The notes below the pieces were generated by a model that saw only the letters and a list, made by a program, of their open reading frames with translations, ran no database searches and was not told the DNA's origin. A DNA stretch of 53,945 bases, from NCBI RefSeq assembly GCF_026627255.1, contig NZ_JAPNLM010000038.1, forward strand, positions 1-53,945, given 5' to 3'. Below, one piece after another: positions 35,630 through 43,873 of the stretch. The number at the start of each line of letters is the position of its first letter. The stretch's first letter is position 1. Origin of the DNA: Streptomyces antarcticus. GTDB lineage: Bacteria; Actinomycetota; Actinomycetes; Streptomycetales; Streptomycetaceae. Both the position numbers and the translations under genes were made by a program.

Positions 35630-36343
35630 TCAGCGGGGCGGTGCGGGCCCGTCGGTGCCGTACCGGGCGGCCGAGGCGCGGCGGGTGCGGAGCAGGAAGT
35701 CCGCGACGCGGGCCTCGTCCGGTTCCCCGGGCAGCGGCGTGCCGGCCAGGGCGGACGCGGTCTCCTCGGTGAGGCGGGCCATCCAGGCGTCGACCTCGTC
35801 CCAGGTGAGCTCCCCGCGGCGGACCGCCAGGAGGCGGTCCCGCCGCGGCCCCGCGTCGATGGTCAGGCGTCCCGTGCGCAGCAGGTCCCGGCAGGACAGG
35901 AGCAGGCGCAGCAGGTGCATGGCGTGCTTCCAGCGCGGGGCGCCGTGGACGCGGACGTCCGCGAGGAGCTTGCCGCGCTGGGATTCGGCGTACCGGCTGA
36001 AGCTGGTGTGGGCCCGGCGGGAGAGGAAGGCGCCCCGGAGGGAGAGGAGTTCCTCTCCGACCGGGGTGACCTCTTCCACCAGGGGGGAGTGCAGGCACTC
36101 CAGGATGTTCGGGTTGGCGCGCAGTGCGAGCTCGCAGAAGCGCTCCAGCTCCCAGGAGAACTCCTCGTCCCGGGGGCCCTCCACGTGCGTGGGGGGCTTG
36201 TCGAAGCGCCAGAACAGCGGCGTCGGGGCGAGGTAGACACCGCGCAGGTCGGTGTCGCTCGCCTCGGTCGCCAGTCCGAACGCCCGGGAGCCCATCACAC
36301 AGCGGTAGACCGTGTGGTCCCGCACCAGCGTCAGATCGTCCAT
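35630..36343 (-). CDS. RlaP-family nucleotidyltransferase (second copy, convergent)
   Basis: The 237-residue protein has the same catalytic pattern as the neighbour: 'VMGSRAFGLATEASDTDLRG', with Asp30 and Asp32 as metal ligands, and the following LRGVYLAP. The middle is helical (FCELALRANPNILECLHSPL), as in RlaP proteins. It shares 'SDxDLRGV' and the helix arrangement with the first copy but is clearly diverged, so the two are paralogues rather than a fresh duplication. The ATG start has no clear binding site. It faces the first copy across a tandem repeat and is not in the NAD operon. The biochemical target is unknown. Confidence 0.8.
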   Translation of the reverse strand: MDDLTLVRDHTVYRCVMGSRAFGLATEASDTDLRGVYLAPTPLFWRFDKPPTHVEGPRDEEFSWELERFCELALRANPNILECLHSPLVEEVTPVGEELLSLRGAFLSRRAHTSFSRYAESQRGKLLADVRVHGAPRWKHAMHLLRLLLSCRDLLRTGRLTIDAGPRRDRLLAVRRGELTWDEVDAWMARLTEETASALAGTPLPGEPDEARVADFLLRTRRASAARYGTDGPAPPR

Positions 36344-36370
36344 CCGGGGAGCCTAGGCGGGGGCCTGCGC

Positions 36371-36829
36371 TCAGGCGAGCGAGATGTTGCCGTCCGCCGC
36401 CACGGTGATCTTCTTCTCGGTCAGCGAGTGGGTGGCGGGGCCCTTCGTCACCGCGCCGTCCGTGTCCTTGAACTTGCTGTCGTGGCAGGGGCAGTCGATG
36501 GTGCCGTCCGCCACCTTGTTCACCAGGCAGCCCGAGTGGGTGCAGACCGCCGAGAAGCAGCGGTACTCGCCGGCCGTGGGCTGGGTGATCACCAGCTTCT
36601 CGTCCTTGAGCACCTTGCCGCCGCCGACGGGAACCTCCGTCGCCTTGGCGAGCGCCTTGACGGCCCCGGCGGGTGCGGAGGCCGCCGCGGACGGCGCGGC
36701 GGCGCTGCCGGGCTCGCTGACGGGCTTCGGCTCGGAGTCGCCGCCGCAGGCGGCGAGCGCGCCTCCTGCCAGGGTGGCCGCGCCTGCCGCCAACACGGTG
36801 CGCCGGGCGGTACGCGTGGGGTCGCTCAT
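36371..36829 (-). CDS. Rieske [2Fe-2S] protein with Tat lipoprotein signal
   Basis: The 152-residue protein has the Tat twin arginine (TARRTVLAAG, Arg9 and Arg10) and the lipobox-like 'ALAAC' with Cys28, so it is likely exported folded and attached to the outer face of the membrane. After an Ala/Pro linker, the Rieske domain carries the two cluster motifs CTHSGC and CPCHDSKF. It differs from the Rieske subunit of cytochrome bc1, which has membrane helices. A small electron carrier or partner of an extracytoplasmic oxidoreductase is likely. GAGGAG 6 bases before the ATG supports the start. No redox partner gene is nearby. Confidence 0.9.
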   Translation of the reverse strand: MSDPTRTARRTVLAAGAATLAGGALAACGGDSEPKPVSEPGSAAAPSAAASAPAGAVKALAKATEVPVGGGKVLKDEKLVITQPTAGEYRCFSAVCTHSGCLVNKVADGTIDCPCHDSKFKDTDGAVTKGPATHSLTEKKITVAADGNISLA

Positions 36830-36911
36830 GACTGTCTCCTCGCTCTGTGGCCGGATGGCGTGCAGCATCCTGGCCTGTGGCGGGCTCCGGGGCGGAGTCC
36901 GCCGCGCCGAT

Positions 36912-37250
36912 TCAGGTACCCGGCTGCCATGGGGCCAGTGAGGCAGGACTGCCGGGAGTGCGTATGACTTCCCACACGCGGATCACGGCCTCCCGGTTCA
37001 ACGGGCCGTGGACGTGCGGGTAGCGGCCCTCGGAATCACCCTCCCGGACGTCCGCCGTCAGGGCCGCTTCGTCGAGCTCCACCGCGAGCAGAGTCCCCCG
37101 CACCCCGCGGTAGTGCGCGTCGGCGATCGCCAGCACGGTCGGGCGGTCCGCCGAACAGTGCACGAAACCCTCGGAGGCGAGCGAGGGCGGGGCGTACGCA
37201 AGGCCGGGCGCGGCCGCCCAGTCGGCGAGCGGGACGATGTGGAAGATCAT
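36912..37250 (-). CDS. DUF952 family protein
   Basis: The 112-residue protein is a compact domain: 'MIFHIVPLADWAAAPGLAY', 'SEGFVHCSADRPTVLAIADA', and near the end 'GRYPHVHGPLN'. This is the DUF952 pattern, with conserved His and Cys residues (FVHCS, PHVHG) that could be a catalytic or metal site. The fold resembles ADP-ribosyltransferase-like or small-ligand domains according to general reports, but I cannot support a reaction here. An ATG two codons after a GTG is used because the family begins with MIFH. It is transcribed towards the Rieske gene. Confidence 0.8.
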   Translation of the reverse strand: MIFHIVPLADWAAAPGLAYAPPSLASEGFVHCSADRPTVLAIADAHYRGVRGTLLAVELDEAALTADVREGDSEGRYPHVHGPLNREAVIRVWEVIRTPGSPASLAPWQPGT

Positions 37251-37399
37251 GTCCACCGTTCTACCGGAGCGGTGGCCGGAGCCGTCGCGGGGGCGTGCGC
37301 CAAGTGGCGGCGCCGTCCTCGCCGGGTGACATTGTCGGTGTCTCGAAGCCGGGTACGCCGCTGTCCGCGCGACCCGGTCCCTCTTCGAAAGGCACCACC

Positions 37400-37861
37400 A
37401 TGGCGGGTAACGACCTCGGCTCTCTTCTCGGCGGCCTCCTCGGCGGCGGCAGCGGCGGCGGCCAGGGCGGTGGCAGAGGTGGCGGCAACATCCTCGGATC
37501 GCTGCTCGGCGCCCTCGGCGCCCTCGGCGGCGGCGGCGCGGGCGGCGCGGCGGGCGCCCAGGCGGGCGGCGGGAACAACCCGCTGGGCGGCCTGATGGAC
37601 ATGCTGACCAAGTCGGGACTGGCCGACCAGGCCCAGTCCTGGGTCGGCACCGGCGAGAACAAGGCGGTCAGCGGCGCCCAGATCGCCGAGGCGCTGCCCG
37701 ACGAGACCCTCCAGAAGGTCGCCGAGCAGGCGGGCGTCACCCCGGAGAAGGCCGCCGACGAGATCGCCAAGTCGCTGCCCCAGGCCGTCGACAAGCTGAC
37801 CCCGGACGGACAGGTGCCCTCGGGCTCGCTGGAGGACATCATCCGGCAGCAGAAGCTCTGA
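37400..37861 (+). CDS. YidB-like (DUF937) protein
   Basis: The 153-residue protein has a Gly/Leu-rich N-terminal half (LGGLLGGGSGGG..., LGALGALGGG) and the YidB-type helical domain 'GLADQAQSWVGTGENKAVSG', 'AQIAEALPDETLQKVAEQAG', and 'GQVPSGSLEDII'. The function of the family is not established. AAAGG 7 bases before the ATG supports the start. It stands alone, with a very strong hairpin after it. It is divergent from the DUF952 gene. Confidence 0.82.
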   Translation: MAGNDLGSLLGGLLGGGSGGGQGGGRGGGNILGSLLGALGALGGGGAGGAAGAQAGGGNNPLGGLMDMLTKSGLADQAQSWVGTGENKAVSGAQIAEALPDETLQKVAEQAGVTPEKAADEIAKSLPQAVDKLTPDGQVPSGSLEDIIRQQKL

Positions 37862-37874
37862 CCGGCGCCGGCCG

Positions 37875-37918
37875 CGAGGGCCCGGCCGCCGTCCCGAGGG
37901 ACGGGCGCCGGGCCCTCG
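37875..37918. terminator. Long hairpin terminator after the YidB-like gene
   Basis: A 21-bp stem with two mismatches (37875-37895 with 37898-37918) has a 2-base loop. It lies 14 bases after the stop and separates this gene from tyrA, whose start follows about 70 bases later. No T tract is present. Confidence 0.75.
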
Positions 37919-37987
37919 CTCGGCGGGCGGTGGCTACCCTGGCCGGGCAGTGCCCCCGCCGTGCCGTACGCAACCCTGGAGCGCCCC

Positions 37988-39076
37988 GTGAGAACCGCCG
38001 TCGTCATCGGAACCGGACTGATCGGCACCTCGGCGGCGCTCGCCCTGACCGCCCGCGGGATCACCGTCCACCTCGTCGACCACGATCCGGCCCAGGCCCG
38101 TACCGCGGCCGCGCTCGGCGCCGGCACCGACGAGGCCCTCGACGGCCAGGTGGACCTCGCCGTCGTCGCGGTGCCGCCGGCCCACGTCGCCACGACCCTG
38201 GCGGACGTGATCGGACGCGGGGTCGCGCGGGCGTACGTGGACGTGGCAAGCGTCAAGGGCGGGCCGCGCCGGGAGCTGGCCGGGCTGGGCGTGGACGTGA
38301 CCGCGTACATCGGCACCCACCCGATGGCCGGCAAGGAGCGCTCCGGGCCCCTCGCCGCGACGGCCGACCTCTTCGAGGGGCGCCCGTGGGTGCTCACCCC
38401 GACCCGGGACACCGACCACGAGGTGCTCAACCTGGCGCTGGAACTGGTGGCGCTGTGCCGGGCCGTGCCGGTGGTGATGGACGCGGACGCGCACGACCGG
38501 GCGGTGGCCCTGGTCTCGCACACCCCGCAGCTGGTGTCGAGCATGGTCGCGGCCCGCCTGGAGGACGCCGACGAGACGGCCGTCCGGCTCTGCGGGCAGG
38601 GGATCCGGGACGTGACGCGGATCGCGGCCTCCGATCCGCGGATGTGGCTGGAGATCCTCTCCGCGAACCCGGGACCGGTCGCCGACGTCCTCTCCGGGAT
38701 CGCCGCCGACCTCGCGGAGACCGTGGAGGCCCTGCGGGGCCTGCAGTCGGCCGACGAGGAGAAGCGGCGCGGCGGAGCCGCGGGCATCGAGGACGTGCTG
38801 CGGCGCGGGAACGCCGGCCGGGTACGGGTGCCGGGCAAGCACGGCGCGGCGCCGACGGTGTACGAGACCGTGGCCGTCCTGATCAGCGACCAGCCGGGCG
38901 AGCTGGCCCGCATCTTCGCCGACGCCGGGCGGGCGGGGGTCAACATCGAGGACGTACGGATCGAGCACGCGACGGGCCAGCAGGCCGGGCTCGTCCAGCT
39001 GATGGTGGAGCCGCGGGCGGTGGCCGGGCTGACGGCCGAGCTGCGGGACCGCGGCTGGGCCCTGCGCCAGCAGTAG
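37988..39076 (+). CDS. tyrA: Prephenate dehydrogenase
   Basis: TyrA makes 4-hydroxyphenylpyruvate (or arogenate to tyrosine) with NAD(P). The 362-residue protein starts with the Rossmann motif 'VVIGTGLIGTSAALAL', has 'GTHPMAGKERSGP' with the conserved His in the substrate site, and ends with an ACT domain ('VLISDQPGELARIFADAGRA') that probably binds tyrosine for feedback control. The GTG at 37988 is chosen because GGAG precedes it by 6 bases and gives the usual N-terminus. An in-frame GTG 27 bases upstream is the alternative. tyrA before cmk is a common actinobacterial order. Confidence 0.93.
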   Translation: MRTAVVIGTGLIGTSAALALTARGITVHLVDHDPAQARTAAALGAGTDEALDGQVDLAVVAVPPAHVATTLADVIGRGVARAYVDVASVKGGPRRELAGLGVDVTAYIGTHPMAGKERSGPLAATADLFEGRPWVLTPTRDTDHEVLNLALELVALCRAVPVVMDADAHDRAVALVSHTPQLVSSMVAARLEDADETAVRLCGQGIRDVTRIAASDPRMWLEILSANPGPVADVLSGIAADLAETVEALRGLQSADEEKRRGGAAGIEDVLRRGNAGRVRVPGKHGAAPTVYETVAVLISDQPGELARIFADAGRAGVNIEDVRIEHATGQQAGLVQLMVEPRAVAGLTAELRDRGWALRQQ

Positions 39077-39264
39077 GCGGCCGGGCCGCGGCCGCCCGGG
39101 TACGGTCCACCGGCCCGTACCACCGGCCCGCGGCCGCCCTGAAGGGCCGCCCGGAGGGTCCGGATCCGCCGGGCGGGGACGGGGGGTGCCGGGGCCCGGT
39201 AACCTGGGGAGGGGCGCTTTTGGCGCGCCCGGACAGCACCAGCAACCAGGAAGGTGCCCGCACC

Positions 39265-39999
39265 GTGGAAACCGTAGCTCCGTCCGCCGTGATCGTCGCC
39301 ATCGACGGTCCCTCCGGCACGGGCAAGTCCAGCACCTCCAAGGCCGTGGCCGCCAAGCTCGGGCTGCGCTACCTGGACACCGGCGCCCAGTACCGGGCCA
39401 TCACCTGGTGGATGATCACCAACGGCGTCGACACCGACGACCCGCAGGCCATCGCGGTCGCCGCGGGCAAGCCCGCCATACTCTCGGGCACCGACCCGCA
39501 CGCCCCCACGATCACCGTGGACGGCCTGGACGCCGCCGGCCCCATCCGCACCAAGGAGGTCACCTCCAAGGTCAGCGCCGTCAGCGCCGTCCCCGAGGTG
39601 CGCACCCTGATCACCGCGCTCCAGCGCTCCATCGCCGCCGCGGCGGCGACGGGGATCGTCGTCGAAGGCCGGGACATCGGCACCACCGTCCTGCCCGACG
39701 CCGACCTCAAGATCTTCCTGACCGCCTCCGCCGAGGCGCGCGCCGCGCGCCGCAGCGGCGAGCTCCGCGGCAAGGAGGCCGCGGACCTCGCGGCCACCAA
39801 GGAGGCGCTGATCAAGCGCGACGCCGCCGACTCCGGCCGCAAGACCTCTCCGCTGGCCAAGGCCGACGACGCCGTCGAGGTGGACACCACCGACCTCACG
39901 CTCGACCAGGTCATCGAATGCGTCGTCACGCTGGTGGCGGAGCGGCAGCACCGGTACACCGCCGCCAACGCCGGGAACGGGCGGTCCGCAAGTGAGTGA
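39265..39999 (+). CDS. cmk: Cytidylate kinase
   Basis: Cmk phosphorylates CMP and dCMP. The 244-residue sequence has the P-loop 'AIDGPSGTGKSSTSKAVA', the substrate-binding 'YLDTGAQYRAI', and 'VEGRDIGTTVLPDADLKIF', all conserved in the family. The GTG start is supported by GGAAGG about 10 bases upstream, in a spacer of about 190 bases after tyrA that holds GC hairpins but no gene. The end overlaps the acyltransferase gene by 8 bases, so cmk, plsC-like and der form an operon. Confidence 0.95.
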   Translation: METVAPSAVIVAIDGPSGTGKSSTSKAVAAKLGLRYLDTGAQYRAITWWMITNGVDTDDPQAIAVAAGKPAILSGTDPHAPTITVDGLDAAGPIRTKEVTSKVSAVSAVPEVRTLITALQRSIAAAAATGIVVEGRDIGTTVLPDADLKIFLTASAEARAARRSGELRGKEAADLAATKEALIKRDAADSGRKTSPLAKADDAVEVDTTDLTLDQVIECVVTLVAERQHRYTAANAGNGRSASE

Positions 40000-40639
40000 A
40001 GCGCCCTCCCCCAAGGGTGCGGCGGTCGGCAGGCGCATCGGCATCGGGCTCATGTACGGGCTGTGGAAGCCGCGCGTCCTGGGGGCCTGGAAGGTGCCCG
40101 TCTCGGGCCCCGTCATCCTCGCCGTGAACCACTCCCACAACATCGACGGCCCGATGGTGATGGGCACCGCGCCGCGGCCGCTGCACTTCCTGATCAAGAA
40201 GGAGGCCTACGTCGGCCCCCTCGGCCCCTTCCTCAACGGGATCGGGCAGGTCAGGGTCGACCGCGGCGGAGCCGACCGCACCGCGATAGGGCGCGCCCTC
40301 GGCGTGCTGGACCAGGGCGGAGCACTGGGGATCTTCCCCGAGGGCTCCCGGGGCGAGGGCGACTTCGCCTCGCTGCGCGCGGGACTCGCGTACTTCGCGG
40401 TCCGCAGCGGCGCCCCCGTCGTGCCGGTGGCCGTCCTCGGCAGCGGCGACACCCCGGGACGCCTCGTCAAGGGGCTCCCGGCCTTGAAGAGCCGGGTCGA
40501 CGTCGTCTTCGGCTCGGCCTTCGACGCGGGGGACGGCAGTGGCCGCCGGACCCGTGGCGCGCTGGACGAGGCCACCGTACGCATCCAGGACCGGCTGACC
40601 GCCCACCTGGCGGATGCCAAGCGCCTCACCGGGCGCTGA
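39992..40639 (+). CDS. 1-acyl-sn-glycerol-3-phosphate acyltransferase (PlsC-like)
   Basis: The 215-residue protein has the acyltransferase HX4D motif in 'NHSHNIDGP' and the second motif 'GIFPEGSRGEG' that binds the glycerol phosphate. It would acylate lysophosphatidic acid or a related lipid at the cytoplasmic face of the membrane. The GTG start lies within the end of cmk (8-base overlap), which is typical of the actinobacterial cmk-plsC-der cluster. Substrate specificity cannot be inferred, and several paralogues usually exist in a Streptomyces genome. Confidence 0.9.
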   Translation: MSEAPSPKGAAVGRRIGIGLMYGLWKPRVLGAWKVPVSGPVILAVNHSHNIDGPMVMGTAPRPLHFLIKKEAYVGPLGPFLNGIGQVRVDRGGADRTAIGRALGVLDQGGALGIFPEGSRGEGDFASLRAGLAYFAVRSGAPVVPVAVLGSGDTPGRLVKGLPALKSRVDVVFGSAFDAGDGSGRRTRGALDEATVRIQDRLTAHLADAKRLTGR

Positions 40640-40714
40640 GCGAGACTTGACCCAGTAGTGGAACCGCGCTGCGCGGGGGCCACCGATCACCACGAACGAC
40701 GAGGAACGGACTTC

Positions 40715-42172
40715 ATGAACGACCAGCAAGACCAAGGAGCACTTGGCGACGCCGAGTACGCGGAGTTCATGGAGCTCGCCGCGGAAGAGGGCTTCGACAT
40801 CGAGGACGTCGAAGGCGCGCTCGAGGAGGCCGCTTCCGGCCCCCTCCCCGTCCTCGCCGTCGTGGGCCGGCCCAATGTCGGCAAGTCGACCCTGGTGAAC
40901 CGGATCATCGGCCGCCGCGAGGCGGTCGTGGAGGACAAGCCCGGCGTCACCCGTGACCGCGTCACGTACGAGGCCGAATGGGCCGGCCGCCGCTTCAAGG
41001 TCGTCGACACCGGCGGCTGGGAGCAGGACGTCCTCGGCATCGACGCCTCCGTCGCCGCCCAGGCCGAGTACGCCATCGAGGCCTGCGACGCCGTCGTCTT
41101 CGTCGTCGACGCCAAGGTCGGCGCCACCGACACCGACGAGGCCGTCGTCCGGCTGCTGCGCAAGGCCGGCAAGCCCGTCGTGCTGTGCGCCAACAAGGTC
41201 GACGGCCAGAGCGGCGAGTCCGACGCGGCCTCCCTGTGGTCGCTGGGCCTCGGCCTGCCGCACCCGGTCTCCTCGCTGCACGGCCGCGGTACGGGCGACA
41301 TGCTCGACGCCGTCCTGGAGGCGCTCCCGGACGCGCCCGCGCAGACCTTCGGCACCCCGGTCGGCGGCCCGCGCCGCATCGCGCTGATCGGCCGCCCGAA
41401 CGTCGGCAAGTCCTCGCTGCTCAACAAGGTCGCGAAGGAGGACCGTGTCGTCGTCAACGAGATGGCCGGCACCACCCGCGACCCGGTCGACGAGCTGATC
41501 CAGCTCGGCGGCGTCACCTGGAAGTTCATCGACACGGCGGGCATCCGCAAGAAGGTGCACCTCCAGCAGGGCGCCGACTACTACGCCTCCCTGCGCACGG
41601 CCGCCGCCGTGGAGAAGGCGGAGGTCGCGGTCATCCTGATCGACTCGACCGAGAACATCAGCGTCCAGGACCAGCGCATCATCACCATGGCCGTCGAGGC
41701 GGGCCGCGCGATCGTCATCGCCTACAACAAGTGGGACGACCTCGACGAGGAGCGCCGCTACTACCTCGAGCGCGAGATCGAGACCGAGATGCAGCAGGTC
41801 GCCTGGGCGCCCCGGGTGAACGTCTCGGCGCTCACCGGCCGCCACATGGAGAAGCTGGTCCCGGCGATCGAGACCGCCCTCGCGGGCTGGGAGACGCGCG
41901 TCCCGACGGGCCGCCTGAACGCCTTCCTCGGCGAGATCGTCGCCGCCCACCCGCACCCGGTCCGCGGCGGCAAGCAGCCCCGCATCCTGTTCGGTACGCA
42001 GGCGGGCAGCAAGCCCCCGCGGTTCGTCCTCTTCGCCTCCGGCTTCCTGGAGCACGGCTACCGGCGCTTCGTCGAGCGCCGTCTGCGCGAGGAGTTCGGC
42101 TTCGAGGGCACCCCGATCCACATCTCGGTGCGGGTGCGCGAGAAGCGCGGCGCCCAGCACAAGAAGAAGTAA
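40715..42172 (+). CDS. der: Ribosome-associated GTPase Der (EngA)
   Basis: Der is an essential double GTPase in 50S ribosome assembly. Both G domains are intact: G1 'GRPNVGKSTLVNRIIG' and 'GRPNVGKSSLLNKV', G3 DTGGWE and DTAGIRKK, G4 NKVD and NKWD. A C-terminal KH-like domain follows ('GTPIHISVRVREKRG'). The first 55 residues (Asp/Glu-rich) are an actinobacterial N-terminal extension. The ATG has GAGGAA 7-8 bases upstream. Total length is 485 residues. A weak hairpin terminator follows. Confidence 0.96.
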   Translation: MNDQQDQGALGDAEYAEFMELAAEEGFDIEDVEGALEEAASGPLPVLAVVGRPNVGKSTLVNRIIGRREAVVEDKPGVTRDRVTYEAEWAGRRFKVVDTGGWEQDVLGIDASVAAQAEYAIEACDAVVFVVDAKVGATDTDEAVVRLLRKAGKPVVLCANKVDGQSGESDAASLWSLGLGLPHPVSSLHGRGTGDMLDAVLEALPDAPAQTFGTPVGGPRRIALIGRPNVGKSSLLNKVAKEDRVVVNEMAGTTRDPVDELIQLGGVTWKFIDTAGIRKKVHLQQGADYYASLRTAAAVEKAEVAVILIDSTENISVQDQRIITMAVEAGRAIVIAYNKWDDLDEERRYYLEREIETEMQQVAWAPRVNVSALTGRHMEKLVPAIETALAGWETRVPTGRLNAFLGEIVAAHPHPVRGGKQPRILFGTQAGSKPPRFVLFASGFLEHGYRRFVERRLREEFGFEGTPIHISVRVREKRGAQHKKK

Positions 42173-42218
42173 CAGCGCCGCGGAGCGCTGAGTGCCGCCG
42201 GGGTCAGTAGCCCCGGCG
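42173..42218. terminator. Paired hairpins at the der / small-gene convergent end
   Basis: Two small stems lie directly after the der stop: cagcgc/gcgctg (42173-42190) and an 8-bp stem around ccgggg/ccccgg (42196-42218). The second overlaps the 3' end of the minus-strand gene. Together they probably end transcription from both sides. Confidence 0.5.
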
Positions 42219-42617
42219 CGGAGCGGGCGGCAGGGCCGCCGGGATGTGCGTCATTCCGGTCTGGTGCTGCCGCCCGTTCGTGTAGGCGGGGCCGCCGGCG
42301 TACGAGTACGCGGGCTGCGGCTGGGGGACGGACGGGGGCTGCCAGCCGTCCGTCTGCTGCCAGGCGGACCCGCTCCAGCCGCCGTACGAGCTGCCGCCCG
42401 TGTACCCGCCGCCGTACGAGAACGCCGTGAAGCCGAGGTCCTCCTCGCCCGTGCGGTCGCCCGGAAGGGCCCGGAAGGAGCGCAGGTACTCGGAGTACAG
42501 CGCGTCGTAGATCGGGGTGTGCGAGGCGGCCGGAGCGCTGTCCCGGTCCCATACGGGGCGCATCGGGGAGACGGTGCTCGGATAGGACGGGGCGCGGGAG
42601 GAGTCGTATGAATGCAC
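42204..42617 (-). CDS. Small Gly/Tyr/Pro-rich protein, Streptomyces-type, unknown function
   Basis: The 137-residue protein has a short ordered centre ('TPIYDALYSEYLRSFRALPG') and a disordered C-terminal half rich in Gly, Ser, Tyr, Gln and Pro. No signal peptide, membrane segment or catalytic motif is seen. I do not recognise a named family with confidence; similar proteins are common in Streptomyces next to der. The GTG start has no good binding site, and an in-frame ATG 18 codons later (MRPVWDRD) could be the true start. It converges on der. Confidence 0.65.
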   Translation of the reverse strand: MHSYDSSRAPSYPSTVSPMRPVWDRDSAPAASHTPIYDALYSEYLRSFRALPGDRTGEEDLGFTAFSYGGGYTGGSSYGGWSGSAWQQTDGWQPPSVPQPQPAYSYAGGPAYTNGRQHQTGMTHIPAALPPAPRRGY

Positions 42618-42773
42618 GTATCAGCCAACGAAACCGGCGCCCTGCGGATGCGGGGTGAGGGGCGCGAAAACGCAGATCGCCGGGGGTGCGCGGGACGGAC
42701 CGCGCACCCCCGGCGCACGCCGCCCGGCCCCCTCGGCGGGAGTCCGGTGGCCGTTCCGGCGGCAGGGAGGGCG

Positions 42774-43577
42774 TCAGGCGCCCGGGGTACCGGCCAGGGG
42801 CATCGAGGCGGCCACCAGCTTGCCCGCGGCGGCGGCCTTGTCCAGCGCGTCGCGCAGCAGGTCCTCGCGGGGCTGCTGCCCGATGGAGCCGACCGGGGCC
42901 GCGTAGATGAGCACGCGCTGCGTCTTGTTGACGGCGGCCCGCCAGCCGTCGGTGACCGACAGGGCCTGGTGCGCCTGCCACCAGGAGACCGGACGGCCGC
43001 CGTCGAGGCCCGGCTGCAGCACGGCGTGCAGCTGGCCCGCGGCGAGCAGGACCGACCAGCCGGCGAGTCCGGCGGGGAGCTCGGAGGTGTCCGTGACCGG
43101 GATGAAGCCCTGCTCGATGAGGAGCGGGAGGAAGTCGTCGCCGGGGCCGTCGCTGCCGGGGCGGGCGATCGGCGCGGTGGGCTCGACGACCAGGGCCGGG
43201 TGTAGCTCGCCGCCGATCAGGACCAGGCCGCTGGTGATGCCGAGGACGGCCTGTCCGCCCGGGGCGTTCTGCGGGACGCCCGCGGGGGCGGGGGCCGGGC
43301 TGTCACCGGTGATGCTGGCGACCGCGCCCTGGAGCTGCTCCTCGGAGACGGTGACGACCTGAGAGGGGATGCAGGTGGCGTGCGCGAAGGCCAGGACGGC
43401 CGTCTCCTCGCCGACGAACAGCACCGTGCTGGTGGGGTCGCTCTGCGGGTCTCCCGGGGTGCGGCAGGAGGTGCAGTCGTAACTGCGCGGCGCATCGTCG
43501 CCGACGAGCAGCCTGTCGGCTTCTTCGTCACCGATCTCGGCACGTACCTCATCACTGACGTCGAGCATGGGCGGCAC
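42774..43577 (-). CDS. Conserved Streptomyces protein, SseB-like pattern, unknown function
   Basis: The 267-residue protein begins 'PPMLDVSDEVRAEIGDEEAD', has a CxxC pair in 'YDCTSCRTPGDP', and shows two similar alpha/beta parts separated by a linker with 'GVPQNAPGGQAVLGITSG' and 'LIEQGFIPVTDTSELPAGL'. The two-domain shape recalls SseB-like proteins, but the match is weak and the function is unknown. The GTG start is chosen because GAGGAG lies 7 bases upstream; an ATG further upstream has none. It is divergent from the Rpf/LysM gene, with about 300 bases between. Confidence 0.7.
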   Translation of the reverse strand: MPPMLDVSDEVRAEIGDEEADRLLVGDDAPRSYDCTSCRTPGDPQSDPTSTVLFVGEETAVLAFAHATCIPSQVVTVSEEQLQGAVASITGDSPAPAPAGVPQNAPGGQAVLGITSGLVLIGGELHPALVVEPTAPIARPGSDGPGDDFLPLLIEQGFIPVTDTSELPAGLAGWSVLLAAGQLHAVLQPGLDGGRPVSWWQAHQALSVTDGWRAAVNKTQRVLIYAAPVGSIGQQPREDLLRDALDKAAAAGKLVAASMPLAGTPGA

Positions 43578-43665
43578 GGGGTGGCTCCTCGGCATAGGTG
43601 CGGCGGGCCGGGGAGTTCCCGGCTCGCCGGGCTCAACGGCCGAGCGGCGGCCGGGGTCACGCCAT

Positions 43666-43756
43666 TGGAGGGAACGGATTCGAACCCGGCCCCCGGAGGG
43701 GTGAACCAGCCGCCGGGCGCTTCGTATCCGTGGCAACTCTTTCCCGGTTGTGCGCA
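43666..43756 (+). promoter_or_regulatory. Weak candidate for a c-di-AMP (ydaO/yuaA) riboswitch
   Basis: About 120 bases upstream of an Rpf-type gene, where Streptomyces often carry a c-di-AMP riboswitch, the sequence shows in order 'gggaacgg', 'ggggtgaacc' and 'ggcaactctttcccgg', resembling the conserved pieces GGGAACC, GGGTGAATC and CAGCTAACCCGG of that class. The last piece matches poorly and I could not fold it fully. The lower GC near the end may instead mark a promoter. Confidence 0.3.
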
Positions 43757-43873
43757 GTTGGTGGGCGATGCTGTTCGTTTCGGGGCGTGGGGCGCGTCGG
43801 CCGACCGGGTGGGGCGCAGGGGCGCGCGGTGTGGCGCGCGGGGCGTCCGGGCGCTCCTGCGTAGCGTGACCCG

